A stretch of DNA of 12,490 nucleotides, from positions 1 to 12,490 of the forward strand of contig JACFNY010000029.1 of assembly GCA_019454625.1 (NCBI GenBank), read 5' to 3'. Shown here piece after piece: positions 1 to 7,288 of the stretch. This DNA comes from Sphingomonadaceae bacterium. GTDB lineage: Bacteria; Pseudomonadota; Alphaproteobacteria; Sphingomonadales; Sphingomonadaceae. Below the pieces are notes generated by a model. It was given only the letters and a program-made list of their open reading frames with translations. It did no database searches and was not told the origin of the DNA. Position numbers and translations under genes: made by a program. Numbering within the stretch: the stretch's first letter is position 1; each line of letters starts with the position of its first letter.

Positions 1-859
1 GTTCGAGATGCGTCGCCGCCATCGACGGCAGGCGCGACACCCACGGCAGCGGCGAAATGTCGGGCTCCGCCGACATCACGGAATTGAGCAGCGGCGACAG
101 CAGGATGATGCCGGAGACCGCGACGCCTTCCACCTTCACCAGCCGGTACGCCATCTTGGGCACGCGGATGCCCGCGTAGCTTTCGCCGACCAGATACTTG
201 GGCGACGCCATGCGGCCGTTCTTCGCGAGCCAGCGGGCGACGAAGCCGGAAAGATAGTCGGCGTCCTGACGCGTCCCAAAGAAATGCTTGCGCGCGGCAT
301 CCGGCGCGGCGTGCACCTTGCTGAAACCCGTGCCGACCGGATCGACGAACACGAGATCGGTGAAGGCGAGCCACGTATCGGGATTGTCGAGAAGCGGCGT
401 GGCATCCGAAGGCGTCGACCCGGCAACGGCGAAGTCGACGCGTTTCGGTCCGAGCAGGCCGATGTGGAGGAACACCGACGATGCGCCGGGACCGCCGTTG
501 AACGCGAAGGTCACGGGACGACGCGCCCTTTCCTGCCCCGCCGCCACATAGGCCGTGTAGCTGACCTCGCCGAGAAGTTCGCCGCCCGGCCCTTCGACCG
601 GAAGCGCGCCCGCCGTGACCTGATAGGCGAGCGACCGGCCGTCGGCGAGACGTACCGACGCCTGCCGCGTCACGGGCTCGGGGAGCTTCGGGGTCTCGGC
701 CTGCACGGCGGCGGTCGGCGCCAGCAGCAGGATGAAACCGGCGGCCAGGCCGATTCGCCGCAGCCTCGACGCCGCCCCGATCCCGCGCCTCGACAGCCGA
801 TCGGCGCCCGGCGATCCTGCGTGGCCGTGTTTCCACAACGAAATCATGAGTTTGCGCAA
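1..859 (-). CDS. Serine carboxypeptidase, peptidase S10 family, exported (partial, C-terminus outside window)
   Basis: Reading the minus strand gives a continuous frame with the two hallmark S10 blocks: an oxyanion-hole motif NGGPGASS at about residues 121-128 and the nucleophile motif GESYAG with Ser227. The family hydrolyses C-terminal peptide bonds, and some members act as acyl-esterases or acyltransferases. The Asp and His of the triad would lie beyond the left edge. About 286 residues are in the window; family members are usually near 500. A hydrophobic segment at about residues 36-47 followed by AVQA-E looks like a signal peptide, so a periplasmic enzyme is likely, though the 35-residue stretch before it is unusually long. 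I chose the TTG start at 857-859 because AGGAG (866-870) lies 6 nt upstream; the in-frame ATG at 845-847 would be 18 nt from it. It is divergent from the receptor gene at 1042. Family assignment is strong; substrate is unknown. Confidence 0.88.
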   Translation of the reverse strand, partial: MRKLMISLWKHGHAGSPGADRLSRRGIGAASRLRRIGLAAGFILLLAPTAAVQAETPKLPEPVTRQASVRLADGRSLAYQVTAGALPVEGPGGELLGEVSYTAYVAAGQERARRPVTFAFNGGPGASSVFLHIGLLGPKRVDFAVAGSTPSDATPLLDNPDTWLAFTDLVFVDPVGTGFSKVHAAPDAARKHFFGTRQDADYLSGFVARWLAKNGRMASPKYLVGESYAGIRVPKMAYRLVKVEGVAVSGIILLSPLLNSVMSAEPDISPLPWVSRLPSMAATHLE

Positions 860-1041
860 CGCCCTCTCCTGTCCGATAAAAATATCGAAAAAATCAGATA
901 TAAGAGACGCTCGAAAAACAATTATCCGTAACACACGCCATTTTTTTCGAAATTTGATTGACGCCCCTCGTCGAAAACCAGCAACGCAGCACCGTGAAAC
1001 GCCGCTCGGGAAAAGCGGACTTCCGGGGACAAGGGGGACTT
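860..1041. promoter_or_regulatory. AT-rich divergent intergenic region with recurrent TCGAAAA motifs
   Basis: This 182-bp gap separates the minus-strand peptidase from the plus-strand receptor and must hold promoters for both. Its first 100 bp is strikingly AT-rich against a GC-rich background. The motif TCGAAAA occurs at 885, 911 and 971 on the plus strand, and its complement ends the T-run at 941-950, centred on TTTCGAAA (945-952). A plausible -35 element TTGACG lies at 958-963 for the receptor, and TATAAG at 899-904 is -10-like, but no well-spaced -35/-10 pair stands out. The repeated motif could be a regulator site or just AT-rich composition. The receptor's ribosome site AAGGGGG is at 1031-1037. 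Confidence 0.5.
864..870 (-). promoter_or_regulatory. Ribosome binding site deciding a TTG start for the S10 peptidase
   Basis: On the minus strand AGGAGAG lies here. Its AGGAG core ends 6 nt before TTG (857-859), an ideal spacing, and 18 nt before the ATG at 845-847. This favours the TTG start. Confidence 0.6.
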
Positions 1042-4000
1042 ATGACGAAGAAAATTCTCTATATTTCAGGTATTTCCGTTCTCGCGCTGGCAGCCACGAC
1101 GGCCCGGGCGCAAACCGGCGTCGTGGCCGGCGAGGAGATCGTCGTCACCGGCAGCAACATCCGCGGCGTCGCGCCGACGGGTGCGCCACTCCTCACCATC
1201 GGCACCGAGGACATCCTGCAATCGGGCAAGGCGAGCGTTTCCGAATATCTGCGCGACCTGCCGCAGAACTTTCAGGGCGGCGTCGAAAGCGACCAGCTCA
1301 GCGTCGGCGTCTCGCGCATCGGCAACAACGGCGCCAACGTCTCCGCCGGACAAGGCCTGAACCTGCGCGGCCTCGGCCCGCTCTCGACGCTGACGCTCGT
1401 CAACGGCCGCCGGATGCCCGGCTCGGGCCAGTACGCCGAATTCGTCGACATCTCGAACATCCCGCTCGCCGTCATCGAGCGCGTCGAGGTGGTGACGGAC
1501 GGCGCGTCGGCCATCTACGGCTCCGATGCCGTCGGCGGCGTCGTGAACTTCATCCTGAAGAAGCGCTTCACCGATCCCGTGACGACGCTGCGCTACGGCG
1601 AGGCGACGCAGGGCGGCGGGCGCCTCACCCAGTTCAGCCAGACGCTCGGCACCACGTGGGACACCGGCGACATCTCCGTCGCCTACGAATTCAGCAAGCA
1701 GACCCGCATCCGCGCCGAGGACCGCGATTTCACCTACGGCGCGAACTTCGAGTCCGTCGGGGGCATCAACTGGCGCCGTCTCAACAACCGTTTCGGCGTG
1801 CAGGCTAACATCACCGGCACCGCGGCGGGCGCGACGGCGAATCCCACCTACATCATTCCGCCGAACCAGAACGGCGTCGGGCTCACCGCCGCCGATCTGC
1901 TTCCGGCCGCTAGCAACCCCTTCAGCACGAACAATCCCTACGACGAGGTCGATCTCAGCCCGCGGCAGGAGCGCCACAGCGTCTACGTCGCGTGGAACCA
2001 GGACGTCGGGAACGCCTCCCTCCACGCCGATTTCCGTTACACGCGGCGGCGCGGCCACGCCTATCTCGGCTACACGTCGCTCGGCCTCCAGGGCGCGGCG
2101 GTTCGCGACACCAACCCCTATTTCATCACCAATCCCACCAATCTTCCCGGCCTGTATGCGACACGCGCATTCCGGCCCGGGCTGCCGGTGAAGAACCTCA
2201 TCAACGTCAACTATCTCGTCACCGAGAAGGTTCTGGAAAGCGACTACGCCGTCGACAGCTACGGCGCGTCGCTGGTGGCCGACATCCCGCTGTTCAGCGA
2301 CTGGCAGGCCGAAGTGTCCTTCACCTACGGGGCGGAGGACCAGTCGCGCCGTTCGGACGCGCTGCGCAACGGCGCCAATAATTTCGACCAGATCCTGATG
2401 GGCGGCAATTTGGTGCAGGCGCCGAACTCGCTCGACTGCGCCGTGATGGGCGTCCCCTCCACCTATGCGGGCACGGACCCGACCAAGCAGTTCTGCGCCG
2501 CGCTCGGCTACGTTCCGTTCAACCCGTTCACGTCGATCGCGAACAACAGCCCGGAGGCGGTCTCGCAGGTGATCGGCTTCCAGACGCTGTCATTCCTCTC
2601 GCAGGTCTGGCAGGGCATGGCGAAGGCGGACGGCACGCTGTTCGAAATTCCGGGCGGCGCGGTGAAGCTCGCCGGCGGCATCGACATCCGCCACGAAAAG
2701 ATCTCGGGCAACCTCCTCTACAACACCGCCAGCATCGACACGGAATACGTGAAGTACAACACGCATTCCCGCACCGTGGGCGCGATCTACGGCGAGGTGC
2801 TCGTCCCGCTCGTCGGTGCCGACAACGCGATGCCGTTCGTGCAGGAGCTCGACCTCTCCTTCGCGCTGCGCCACGAGAAATATTTCGACTACACCTCGAC
2901 CACCAATCCCAAGGCGAGCTTCCGCTGGAAACCGGCAGGCGACCTGACGCTGCGCGGCACATGGGGCACGTCGTTCCACGCGCCCGGCCTTCGCGACCGC
3001 GACACCGGCCCGGCGCCCGTCGGCGGCGGCAACGCCATCTCGATGTCGGATCGCGGCTACAGCGTCCCCTGCGGCAACACCGTCGTCGAGCAGAACGTCA
3101 CTGGCGCGCCGGGCACCAACTGCACGGTCACGACCCTCGTCGTGGTCGGCGGCAACCCGGACCTGAAGCCGGAGAAGGCCGAGACCTTCTCCTTCGGCTT
3201 CGAATATCAGCCTTCGTTCGTGCCCGGCCTGCGTCTGGAGGCGAACTATTTCGACGTGAAGATCAAGGATCGCATCCGCATCATCAGCGGCGGCGACGTG
3301 CCGGTCTATCTCGCCGACGCCGTCACCAACCCGAACAGCATCTTCGCCGACCTGTTCGTCTTCGATCCGTCCCCTGAGCTCGTCGCCTCGCTGATGGCGG
3401 ATCCGCGCTATTCGGGTCAGGTGACGTCGATCTTCCGCACGCCCGACGAGGTGGCGATGGTCGCCTACGCGACCTACCGCAACTTCGGCGCGCTCAAGGA
3501 ACGCGGGCTCGACATGCGGGTCGACTACCAGATCCCGACCGAACGGCTCGGCACCTTCCAGCTCGCCGCGAACGCCACCAAGCTGTTCTCCTACAAGCTG
3601 CAATCCGCGCCGGGCGCCGCATACCAGAGCCTGCTCAACGTCTATCAGGGCGCGCTCGCGAACCCGGTCTCGTTCCGCACGCAGGGGCGCCTTTCGTGGC
3701 AGGGCGAGCATCTCGGCCTTTCCGCGACGGTGAACTACATCGGCGCCTACAGGAACATGACCGTGTATGCGATGAACCCCGCGGGCACGGCGGCCGTGCT
3801 CCAGCCGGGCGAGACGCGCCGGATCGACGACTGGACCACGGTCGACCTGCAGGCGAGCTACGCCTTCAAGGCGGACTCCGGCTTCCTCAGCGGCCTTGTC
3901 GCCACGCTTTCGGCGGTCAACGTCTTCGACAAGGACCCGCCCTTCGTCGACGGCGGAGCGCCGAACCGGGCCCGCCCGGACGCCTACGACGCCAACAACG

Positions 4001-4050
4001 CAAGCGGGCGCGGGCGTTTCGTCTCGCTCCAGCTCACCAAGAGGTTCTGA
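1042..4050 (+). CDS. TonB-dependent outer-membrane receptor (TBDR1), no signalling domain
   Basis: The 1002-residue product takes up a bound substrate across the outer membrane, powered by TonB-ExbBD. An N-terminal signal peptide ends near TARAQ (about residue 26). A TonB-box-like EEIVVTG follows at about residues 31-37, then the plug domain (about 38-166, with GSDAVGGVVNF near its end). The rest is the 22-strand barrel, closing on a terminal Phe (TKRF) as expected for outer-membrane proteins. No STN domain precedes the plug, so this is a plain transporter. Two close cysteine pairs (466/485 and 677/694) probably form disulfides in external loops. I chose ATG at 1042 because the signal peptide starts there and AAGGGGG sits 4 nt upstream; an in-frame TTG at 958 would add 28 residues that are not signal-like. 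It is 21 bp upstream of the first esterase and probably co-transcribed with it. The plug resembles large sphingomonad receptors of unknown ligand. Confidence 0.93.
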   Translation: MTKKILYISGISVLALAATTARAQTGVVAGEEIVVTGSNIRGVAPTGAPLLTIGTEDILQSGKASVSEYLRDLPQNFQGGVESDQLSVGVSRIGNNGANVSAGQGLNLRGLGPLSTLTLVNGRRMPGSGQYAEFVDISNIPLAVIERVEVVTDGASAIYGSDAVGGVVNFILKKRFTDPVTTLRYGEATQGGGRLTQFSQTLGTTWDTGDISVAYEFSKQTRIRAEDRDFTYGANFESVGGINWRRLNNRFGVQANITGTAAGATANPTYIIPPNQNGVGLTAADLLPAASNPFSTNNPYDEVDLSPRQERHSVYVAWNQDVGNASLHADFRYTRRRGHAYLGYTSLGLQGAAVRDTNPYFITNPTNLPGLYATRAFRPGLPVKNLINVNYLVTEKVLESDYAVDSYGASLVADIPLFSDWQAEVSFTYGAEDQSRRSDALRNGANNFDQILMGGNLVQAPNSLDCAVMGVPSTYAGTDPTKQFCAALGYVPFNPFTSIANNSPEAVSQVIGFQTLSFLSQVWQGMAKADGTLFEIPGGAVKLAGGIDIRHEKISGNLLYNTASIDTEYVKYNTHSRTVGAIYGEVLVPLVGADNAMPFVQELDLSFALRHEKYFDYTSTTNPKASFRWKPAGDLTLRGTWGTSFHAPGLRDRDTGPAPVGGGNAISMSDRGYSVPCGNTVVEQNVTGAPGTNCTVTTLVVVGGNPDLKPEKAETFSFGFEYQPSFVPGLRLEANYFDVKIKDRIRIISGGDVPVYLADAVTNPNSIFADLFVFDPSPELVASLMADPRYSGQVTSIFRTPDEVAMVAYATYRNFGALKERGLDMRVDYQIPTERLGTFQLAANATKLFSYKLQSAPGAAYQSLLNVYQGALANPVSFRTQGRLSWQGEHLGLSATVNYIGAYRNMTVYAMNPAGTAAVLQPGETRRIDDWTTVDLQASYAFKADSGFLSGLVATLSAVNVFDKDPPFVDGGAPNRARPDAYDANNASGRGRFVSLQLTKRF

Positions 4051-4071
4051 GCGAAACGGGAAAGACGTCCC

Positions 4072-4947
4072 ATGACACGATCCGGCCTGCTCGTCCCCGT
4101 CGCGAGTCTCCTCCTCACCGCAGCGGTGACGCAGGCCGCGTCCGCTGCGGCGGCGGGAGGCGGTGAAACCTCGCCGCCTCCCGCCGAGGCCGCCGCCGCG
4201 ATCAGCGGCGCGCGGCAATTCGACATCCCGTCCGAAAACGGCGCCTACCGCGTCTTCGTGTCCGCACCGACCGGCCCCGCCCCCGCCGCGGGCTATCCGG
4301 TGATCTACCTGCTCGACGGCAATTCGGTGTTCGGCTCGATGGTGGAGGCGGCGCGGCTTCAGGCCGGGCGCATCGGCCCCGCGATCATCGTCGCGGTCGG
4401 CTACCCGATCGACACGCCGTTCGACGGCCCCCGCCGCTTCTTCGACATGACGCCGAAGACGGACCCGAAATTCGTCCCTGCCAAGATGAAGAGCGTGCAG
4501 CGCACCGGCGGGCGCGATGCGTTCCTCGCGCTGCTTCTCGATCGCGTGAAGCCGCTCGTCAAAAGCCGCTACAAGGTCGATCCCGAACGGCAGACGCTGT
4601 TCGGCCATTCGCTCGGCGGGCAGTTCGTGCTCCACGTGCTGTTCAACCGGCCGGACGCCTTCCGGAAATATGTCGCCGGCAGTCCCTCGATCTGGTGGAA
4701 CGGCCGCTCGCTCCTCGCCGAGCGCGACCGCTACCTGGCGGAGCGGCAGACACGGGGCGACAACAACGAGCTGATGGTCGTCGTCGGCGCCGAGGAGCTC
4801 GGATACATGCTGCTGGATGCCCGCGAGATGGTGAAATCGGTGGCGCCGATGCGGGTCTACTACAAGGAAATCGAGGGGCAGGAGCACGTCTCGATGCTGC
4901 CTGCCGCGCTCAATGCCGCGCTCGGCTTCGCGCTCGACGCGCGATGA
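4072..4947 (+). CDS. Exported alpha/beta-hydrolase esterase (putative esterase, Fes/IroE-like family), copy 1
   Basis: The 291-residue product has a signal peptide (hydrophobic about residues 5-22, cleavage near ASA 24-26), so it should act in the periplasm. The hydrolase core starts around residue 48. The nucleophile elbow GHSLGG gives Ser180; His272 in QEHVS is the likely catalytic base, and a Glu in VGAEE (241/242) is a candidate acid. SPSIWW after the elbow is typical of the putative-esterase family (Pfam PF00756), which includes siderophore esterases Fes, IroE and BesA as well as other carboxylesterases. It is a paralogue of the next gene, sharing APTGPAPA-GYPV-Y-LD, GHSLGG and SPSIW. 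Residues 27-39 (GGG..PPP) are encoded by a long DNA hairpin absent from the paralogue. The gene lies between the receptor (21 bp gap) and copy 2 (36 bp gap), which suggests it processes a ligand brought in by that receptor. Substrate is inferred only from context. Confidence 0.87.
   Translation: MTRSGLLVPVASLLLTAAVTQAASAAAAGGGETSPPPAEAAAAISGARQFDIPSENGAYRVFVSAPTGPAPAAGYPVIYLLDGNSVFGSMVEAARLQAGRIGPAIIVAVGYPIDTPFDGPRRFFDMTPKTDPKFVPAKMKSVQRTGGRDAFLALLLDRVKPLVKSRYKVDPERQTLFGHSLGGQFVLHVLFNRPDAFRKYVAGSPSIWWNGRSLLAERDRYLAERQTRGDNNELMVVVGAEELGYMLLDAREMVKSVAPMRVYYKEIEGQEHVSMLPAALNAALGFALDAR
4151..4186 (+). repeat. 36-nt near-perfect hairpin within the esterase coding sequence
   Basis: Left arm 4151-4166 and right arm 4171-4186 are complementary over 16 positions, with a single T-G (wobble in RNA) at 4164/4173, and a 4-nt loop AACC (4167-4170). 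The outer 13 pairs are nearly all G-C. It begins 79 nt after the start codon and encodes residues 27-39 (GGG-ETS-PPP), right behind the signal peptide. No T-tract follows, so it is not a standard terminator. It may affect translation or mRNA stability, or be an inserted palindromic element. Confidence 0.8.
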
Positions 4948-4983
4948 TGTTCATCTGACGGCCTGCAAAGGATTGTGCCCCCC

Positions 4984-6147
4984 ATGTACCGTAAGCTCCG
5001 TTTCGCCGTCGCGGCCCTGGTCGTCGTGCTGTCCGCGCCCGCGCACGCCGAAGCGTCCGCGCGCATGGCGCACGAGGCGATCGAGACCTTTGCCCTCACC
5101 GCCGCGAACGGGCGCCCCTACGAGATCGTCGTCGCCGCGCCGACAGGCCCCGCGCCCGCCGGGGGCTATCCCGTCGTCTACGTGCTCGATCCGCACATCA
5201 TGTTCGGCGCGATGACCGAATCGGTGCGGCTGATGGCGCGGCGGCAGGACGTGGGCGAACAAAGCGTCGTCGTCGGCATCGGCTATCCGGCGGGCGCGGA
5301 CCCGCGCAAGGAGCGCGCCGTCGACTACACGCCCGCCTACGGCTCCGAACCCAACAAGACCCCCGGCACCGGCGGCGCGGAGACGTTCCTTGCGTTCGTG
5401 CGCGACACGCTGAAGCCCGCGATCGGCAAGCGCTGGAAGATCGACGGCAAGCGCGAGATGCTGTTCGGCCACTCGCTCGGCGGCCTGTTCACGCTCTACG
5501 CGCTCGTCAACCGTCCGGACACGTTCGACACCTATGTCGCGGCGAGCCCCTCGATCTGGTTCGAGGGCGGCATGGTGAAGCGCGGCAACTTCCGCGGGCG
5601 GCTCGGCCCCAAGATGGAGACGCAGGGTCTGTCGGCGCGCGTCCTCATCACGGTGGGCGAGTACGAGCAGGACCCGGACCCCGATTTCCCGCCCGAATCG
5701 CCGCGCGAGCTCCGGCAGCGCACGCAGGTGGACAACGCCCGCGAATATGCGGGCTGGCTCGCGGGCCTGCCCGGCATCGAGGCGAAGTTCATCGCGGTGG
5801 ACGGCCTCGACCACGGCAGCGTGATCCCGGCCGCCATCGCGCATGGCGTGCATTTCGCCTACTCGCGGACGGCGAAGATGCCGGCTCCGGCGCCGAAGCC
5901 CGCGGCGTTCACGAACCCGACCGGAATCCCCGTGCCGGACGCCCCTGCGTACACGCGCATGACCGATGAAGAGCGCTACCGGCTGCGCCTGCGTATCCGC
6001 GCTCTGCCCGAAGCGCAGCGCAAGGCATGGAACGACCGCTTCCAGTACCAGCTCGGCGCGGGCCTCACCTACGACCAGCACCGCCGCCTGCACGAGGAGC
6101 GCGTGCGCATGGACGAGAAATACGGCACCGCGCCGGTCGACGAATGA
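4984..6147 (+). CDS. Exported alpha/beta-hydrolase esterase, copy 2, with C-terminal extension
   Basis: The 387-residue product begins with a signal peptide (MYRKLRF then a hydrophobic run, cleavage near AHA at 22). The esterase core (about residues 32-295) shows GHSLGG with nucleophile Ser164, SPSIWF, a candidate acid in VGEYE (E226/E228) and a likely catalytic His277 in LDHGS. It belongs to the same putative-esterase family as its upstream paralogue and probably cleaves an ester in the periplasm. After a Pro/Ala-rich linker (about 297-322) comes a highly charged, probably helical tail of about 60 residues (TDEERYR to the end) that the paralogue lacks and that I do not recognise. ATG at 4984 is preferred, with AAAGGA at 4967-4972 upstream; a GTG at 4975 would add only three residues and sits too close to that site. 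The tandem layout suggests duplication followed by divergence. Confidence 0.86.
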   Translation: MYRKLRFAVAALVVVLSAPAHAEASARMAHEAIETFALTAANGRPYEIVVAAPTGPAPAGGYPVVYVLDPHIMFGAMTESVRLMARRQDVGEQSVVVGIGYPAGADPRKERAVDYTPAYGSEPNKTPGTGGAETFLAFVRDTLKPAIGKRWKIDGKREMLFGHSLGGLFTLYALVNRPDTFDTYVAASPSIWFEGGMVKRGNFRGRLGPKMETQGLSARVLITVGEYEQDPDPDFPPESPRELRQRTQVDNAREYAGWLAGLPGIEAKFIAVDGLDHGSVIPAAIAHGVHFAYSRTAKMPAPAPKPAAFTNPTGIPVPDAPAYTRMTDEERYRLRLRIRALPEAQRKAWNDRFQYQLGAGLTYDQHRRLHEERVRMDEKYGTAPVDE

Positions 6148-6156
6148 CGGATCGGC

Positions 6157-6615
6157 ATGTCCGGGCTTCCGTTTGAGGACTTCGACCTTGGATGGGCGCC
6201 CGGACATCTCCTCCGCCGGTGTCACCAGCGGTTTCAGGCGCTGTTCAGCGAGGCGGCCGCCGAATTCGCCCTCACCCCCCAGCAGACGGCGGTCCTGATC
6301 GCCGTTCACCAGTCGCCCGGCAGCAGCTTCCGCGCGCTCACCGCGCGCACCGGTATCGACCGCAACACGCTGCGCGAGATCATCGCACGGCTCATTGCCC
6401 GGGGCGTCGTCGTCCGGCGGCGCTCGGCGCGCGATCCGCGCTGCCATGATCTTCGCATATCCGCCGACGGCCTTGCGGTGCTGCTGGCGATCGAGGATGA
6501 AACGCGGCGCGTCGAGGCGCTCATGCTGGCGCCGCTCGCCGCCGCCGAACGGGCCGATTTTATCGCTGCCGCGCGCAAGATCGCCGGGCTCGGAACGGAC
6601 GGCCGGACTTCATAG
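6157..6615 (+). CDS. MarR-family transcriptional regulator
   Basis: The 152-residue product has the size and layout of MarR proteins, which are dimeric winged-helix regulators, often repressors released by small ligands. The winged-helix core spans about residues 41-104. The recognition helix is near GIDRNTLREIIARL (66-80), and the wing reads VVVRRRSARDPRCHDLRIS with the conserved DPR..D pattern. Flanking helices (about 10-32 and 105-142) would form the dimer interface. Cys22 in helix 1 and Cys96 in the wing are the only cysteines. The start lies 9 bp after the esterase stop, so it is almost certainly translated from the same message and may control the receptor-esterase genes in response to substrate or product. 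The ligand is unknown, and no classical long MarR palindrome was identified next to it. Confidence 0.85.
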   Translation: MSGLPFEDFDLGWAPGHLLRRCHQRFQALFSEAAAEFALTPQQTAVLIAVHQSPGSSFRALTARTGIDRNTLREIIARLIARGVVVRRRSARDPRCHDLRISADGLAVLLAIEDETRRVEALMLAPLAAAERADFIAAARKIAGLGTDGRTS

Positions 6616-6634
6616 GCCGCCCCGAACCCTGTAT

Positions 6635-6644
6635 CGGTGTACCG
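6635..6644. promoter_or_regulatory. Short palindrome upstream of the sigma factor gene
   Basis: CGGTGTACCG is a palindrome of CGGT and ACCG arms around a GT centre, in the 58-bp gap between the MarR gene and the sigma factor gene. It could be part of an operator or promoter. It is short, and palindromes of this size occur by chance, so support is weak. Confidence 0.25.
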
Positions 6645-6673
6645 GATTTTGGCCGGCGGCGCGTCTCTGTACC

Positions 6674-7288
6674 ATGTCGGCGGGAGATGTGTTGGTGAAA
6701 GCTGGCGGCGAGGGCGGCCTTGATGACCTGGATCGGTGGTTCATGACCGAGGTGCTGGCCTGCGAGCCCATGCTGATGCGATACCTGCGACGGAACTGCG
6801 GGACTCTGGCGGAACCCGAGGATTTGCGGCAGGAAATCTACACGCAGGTCTATGATGCCGCGCGCGTTTCCCGCCCCGTCCATGTCTCCGCCTTCGTCCG
6901 GACGGTGGCGCGCAACCTGCTCATCAGCCACGCGCGGCGCGCGAAGATCGTGCACATCGAGCAAAGCGGGGAGATCGACGACTTCGGCGTCGATTCCGTC
7001 ACGCCCGAGCGCAATGCCCTCGCCCGCGACGAGCTTCGCCGCGTCGAGGAAGGCCTCGGCAACCTTCCGCCGCGCTGCCGCGAGGTGATTCTGCTCCGCA
7101 AGGTGAAAGGCCTGTCGCAGAAGCAGGTCGCGCGCGAGATGAACATCGGCATAGACACGGTGGAGCGCCAGACGGCGTTGGGGATGCGCGCGCTCATAGA
7201 CTTCATGTCGGGCGGCGACGGCAGGATCAAGCGCCCGCCCGCCCGCCTGCGCCTCGTTGCCCGGGGAGGCGGCGATGAGCCAGCGTGA
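6674..7288 (+). CDS. ECF (FecI-like) RNA polymerase sigma factor
   Basis: The product (204 residues from this ATG) shows sigma-70 region 2 at about residues 20-85 (LMRYLRRN, then EDLRQEIY, then AFVRTVARNLLISHARR) and region 4 at about 125-185 (LGNLPPRCREVILLRKVKGLSQKQVAREM, then DTVERQ), with nothing in between, as in ECF factors. It would direct RNA polymerase to target promoters when released by FecR. It overlaps the anti-sigma gene by 14 bp, a sign of translational coupling, and the receptor with an STN domain follows. The start is uncertain: ATG at 6674 lacks a clear ribosome site, whereas GTG at 6695 has GGGAG 8 nt upstream and would give 197 residues starting just before the charged N-terminus. 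Function is secure; the start is not. Confidence 0.87.
   Translation: MSAGDVLVKAGGEGGLDDLDRWFMTEVLACEPMLMRYLRRNCGTLAEPEDLRQEIYTQVYDAARVSRPVHVSAFVRTVARNLLISHARRAKIVHIEQSGEIDDFGVDSVTPERNALARDELRRVEEGLGNLPPRCREVILLRKVKGLSQKQVAREMNIGIDTVERQTALGMRALIDFMSGGDGRIKRPPARLRLVARGGGDEPA

Noticed and set aside
8..931. 307-codon open frame on the plus strand at the left edge
   Set aside because: It covers the S10 peptidase antisense and gives an Arg-rich product without motifs, while the minus strand shows NGGPGASS and GESYAG.
2590..4887. 765-codon open frame on the minus strand
   Set aside because: It lies fully antisense to TBDR1 and the first esterase, spans their junction, and its Arg/Val/Glu/Asp-rich product with no domain pattern is what the opposite strand of GC-rich genes gives.
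4951..6447. 498-codon open frame on the minus strand
   Set aside because: It is antisense to the second esterase and the MarR gene, both supported by motifs; no signal or domain is visible in the antisense product.
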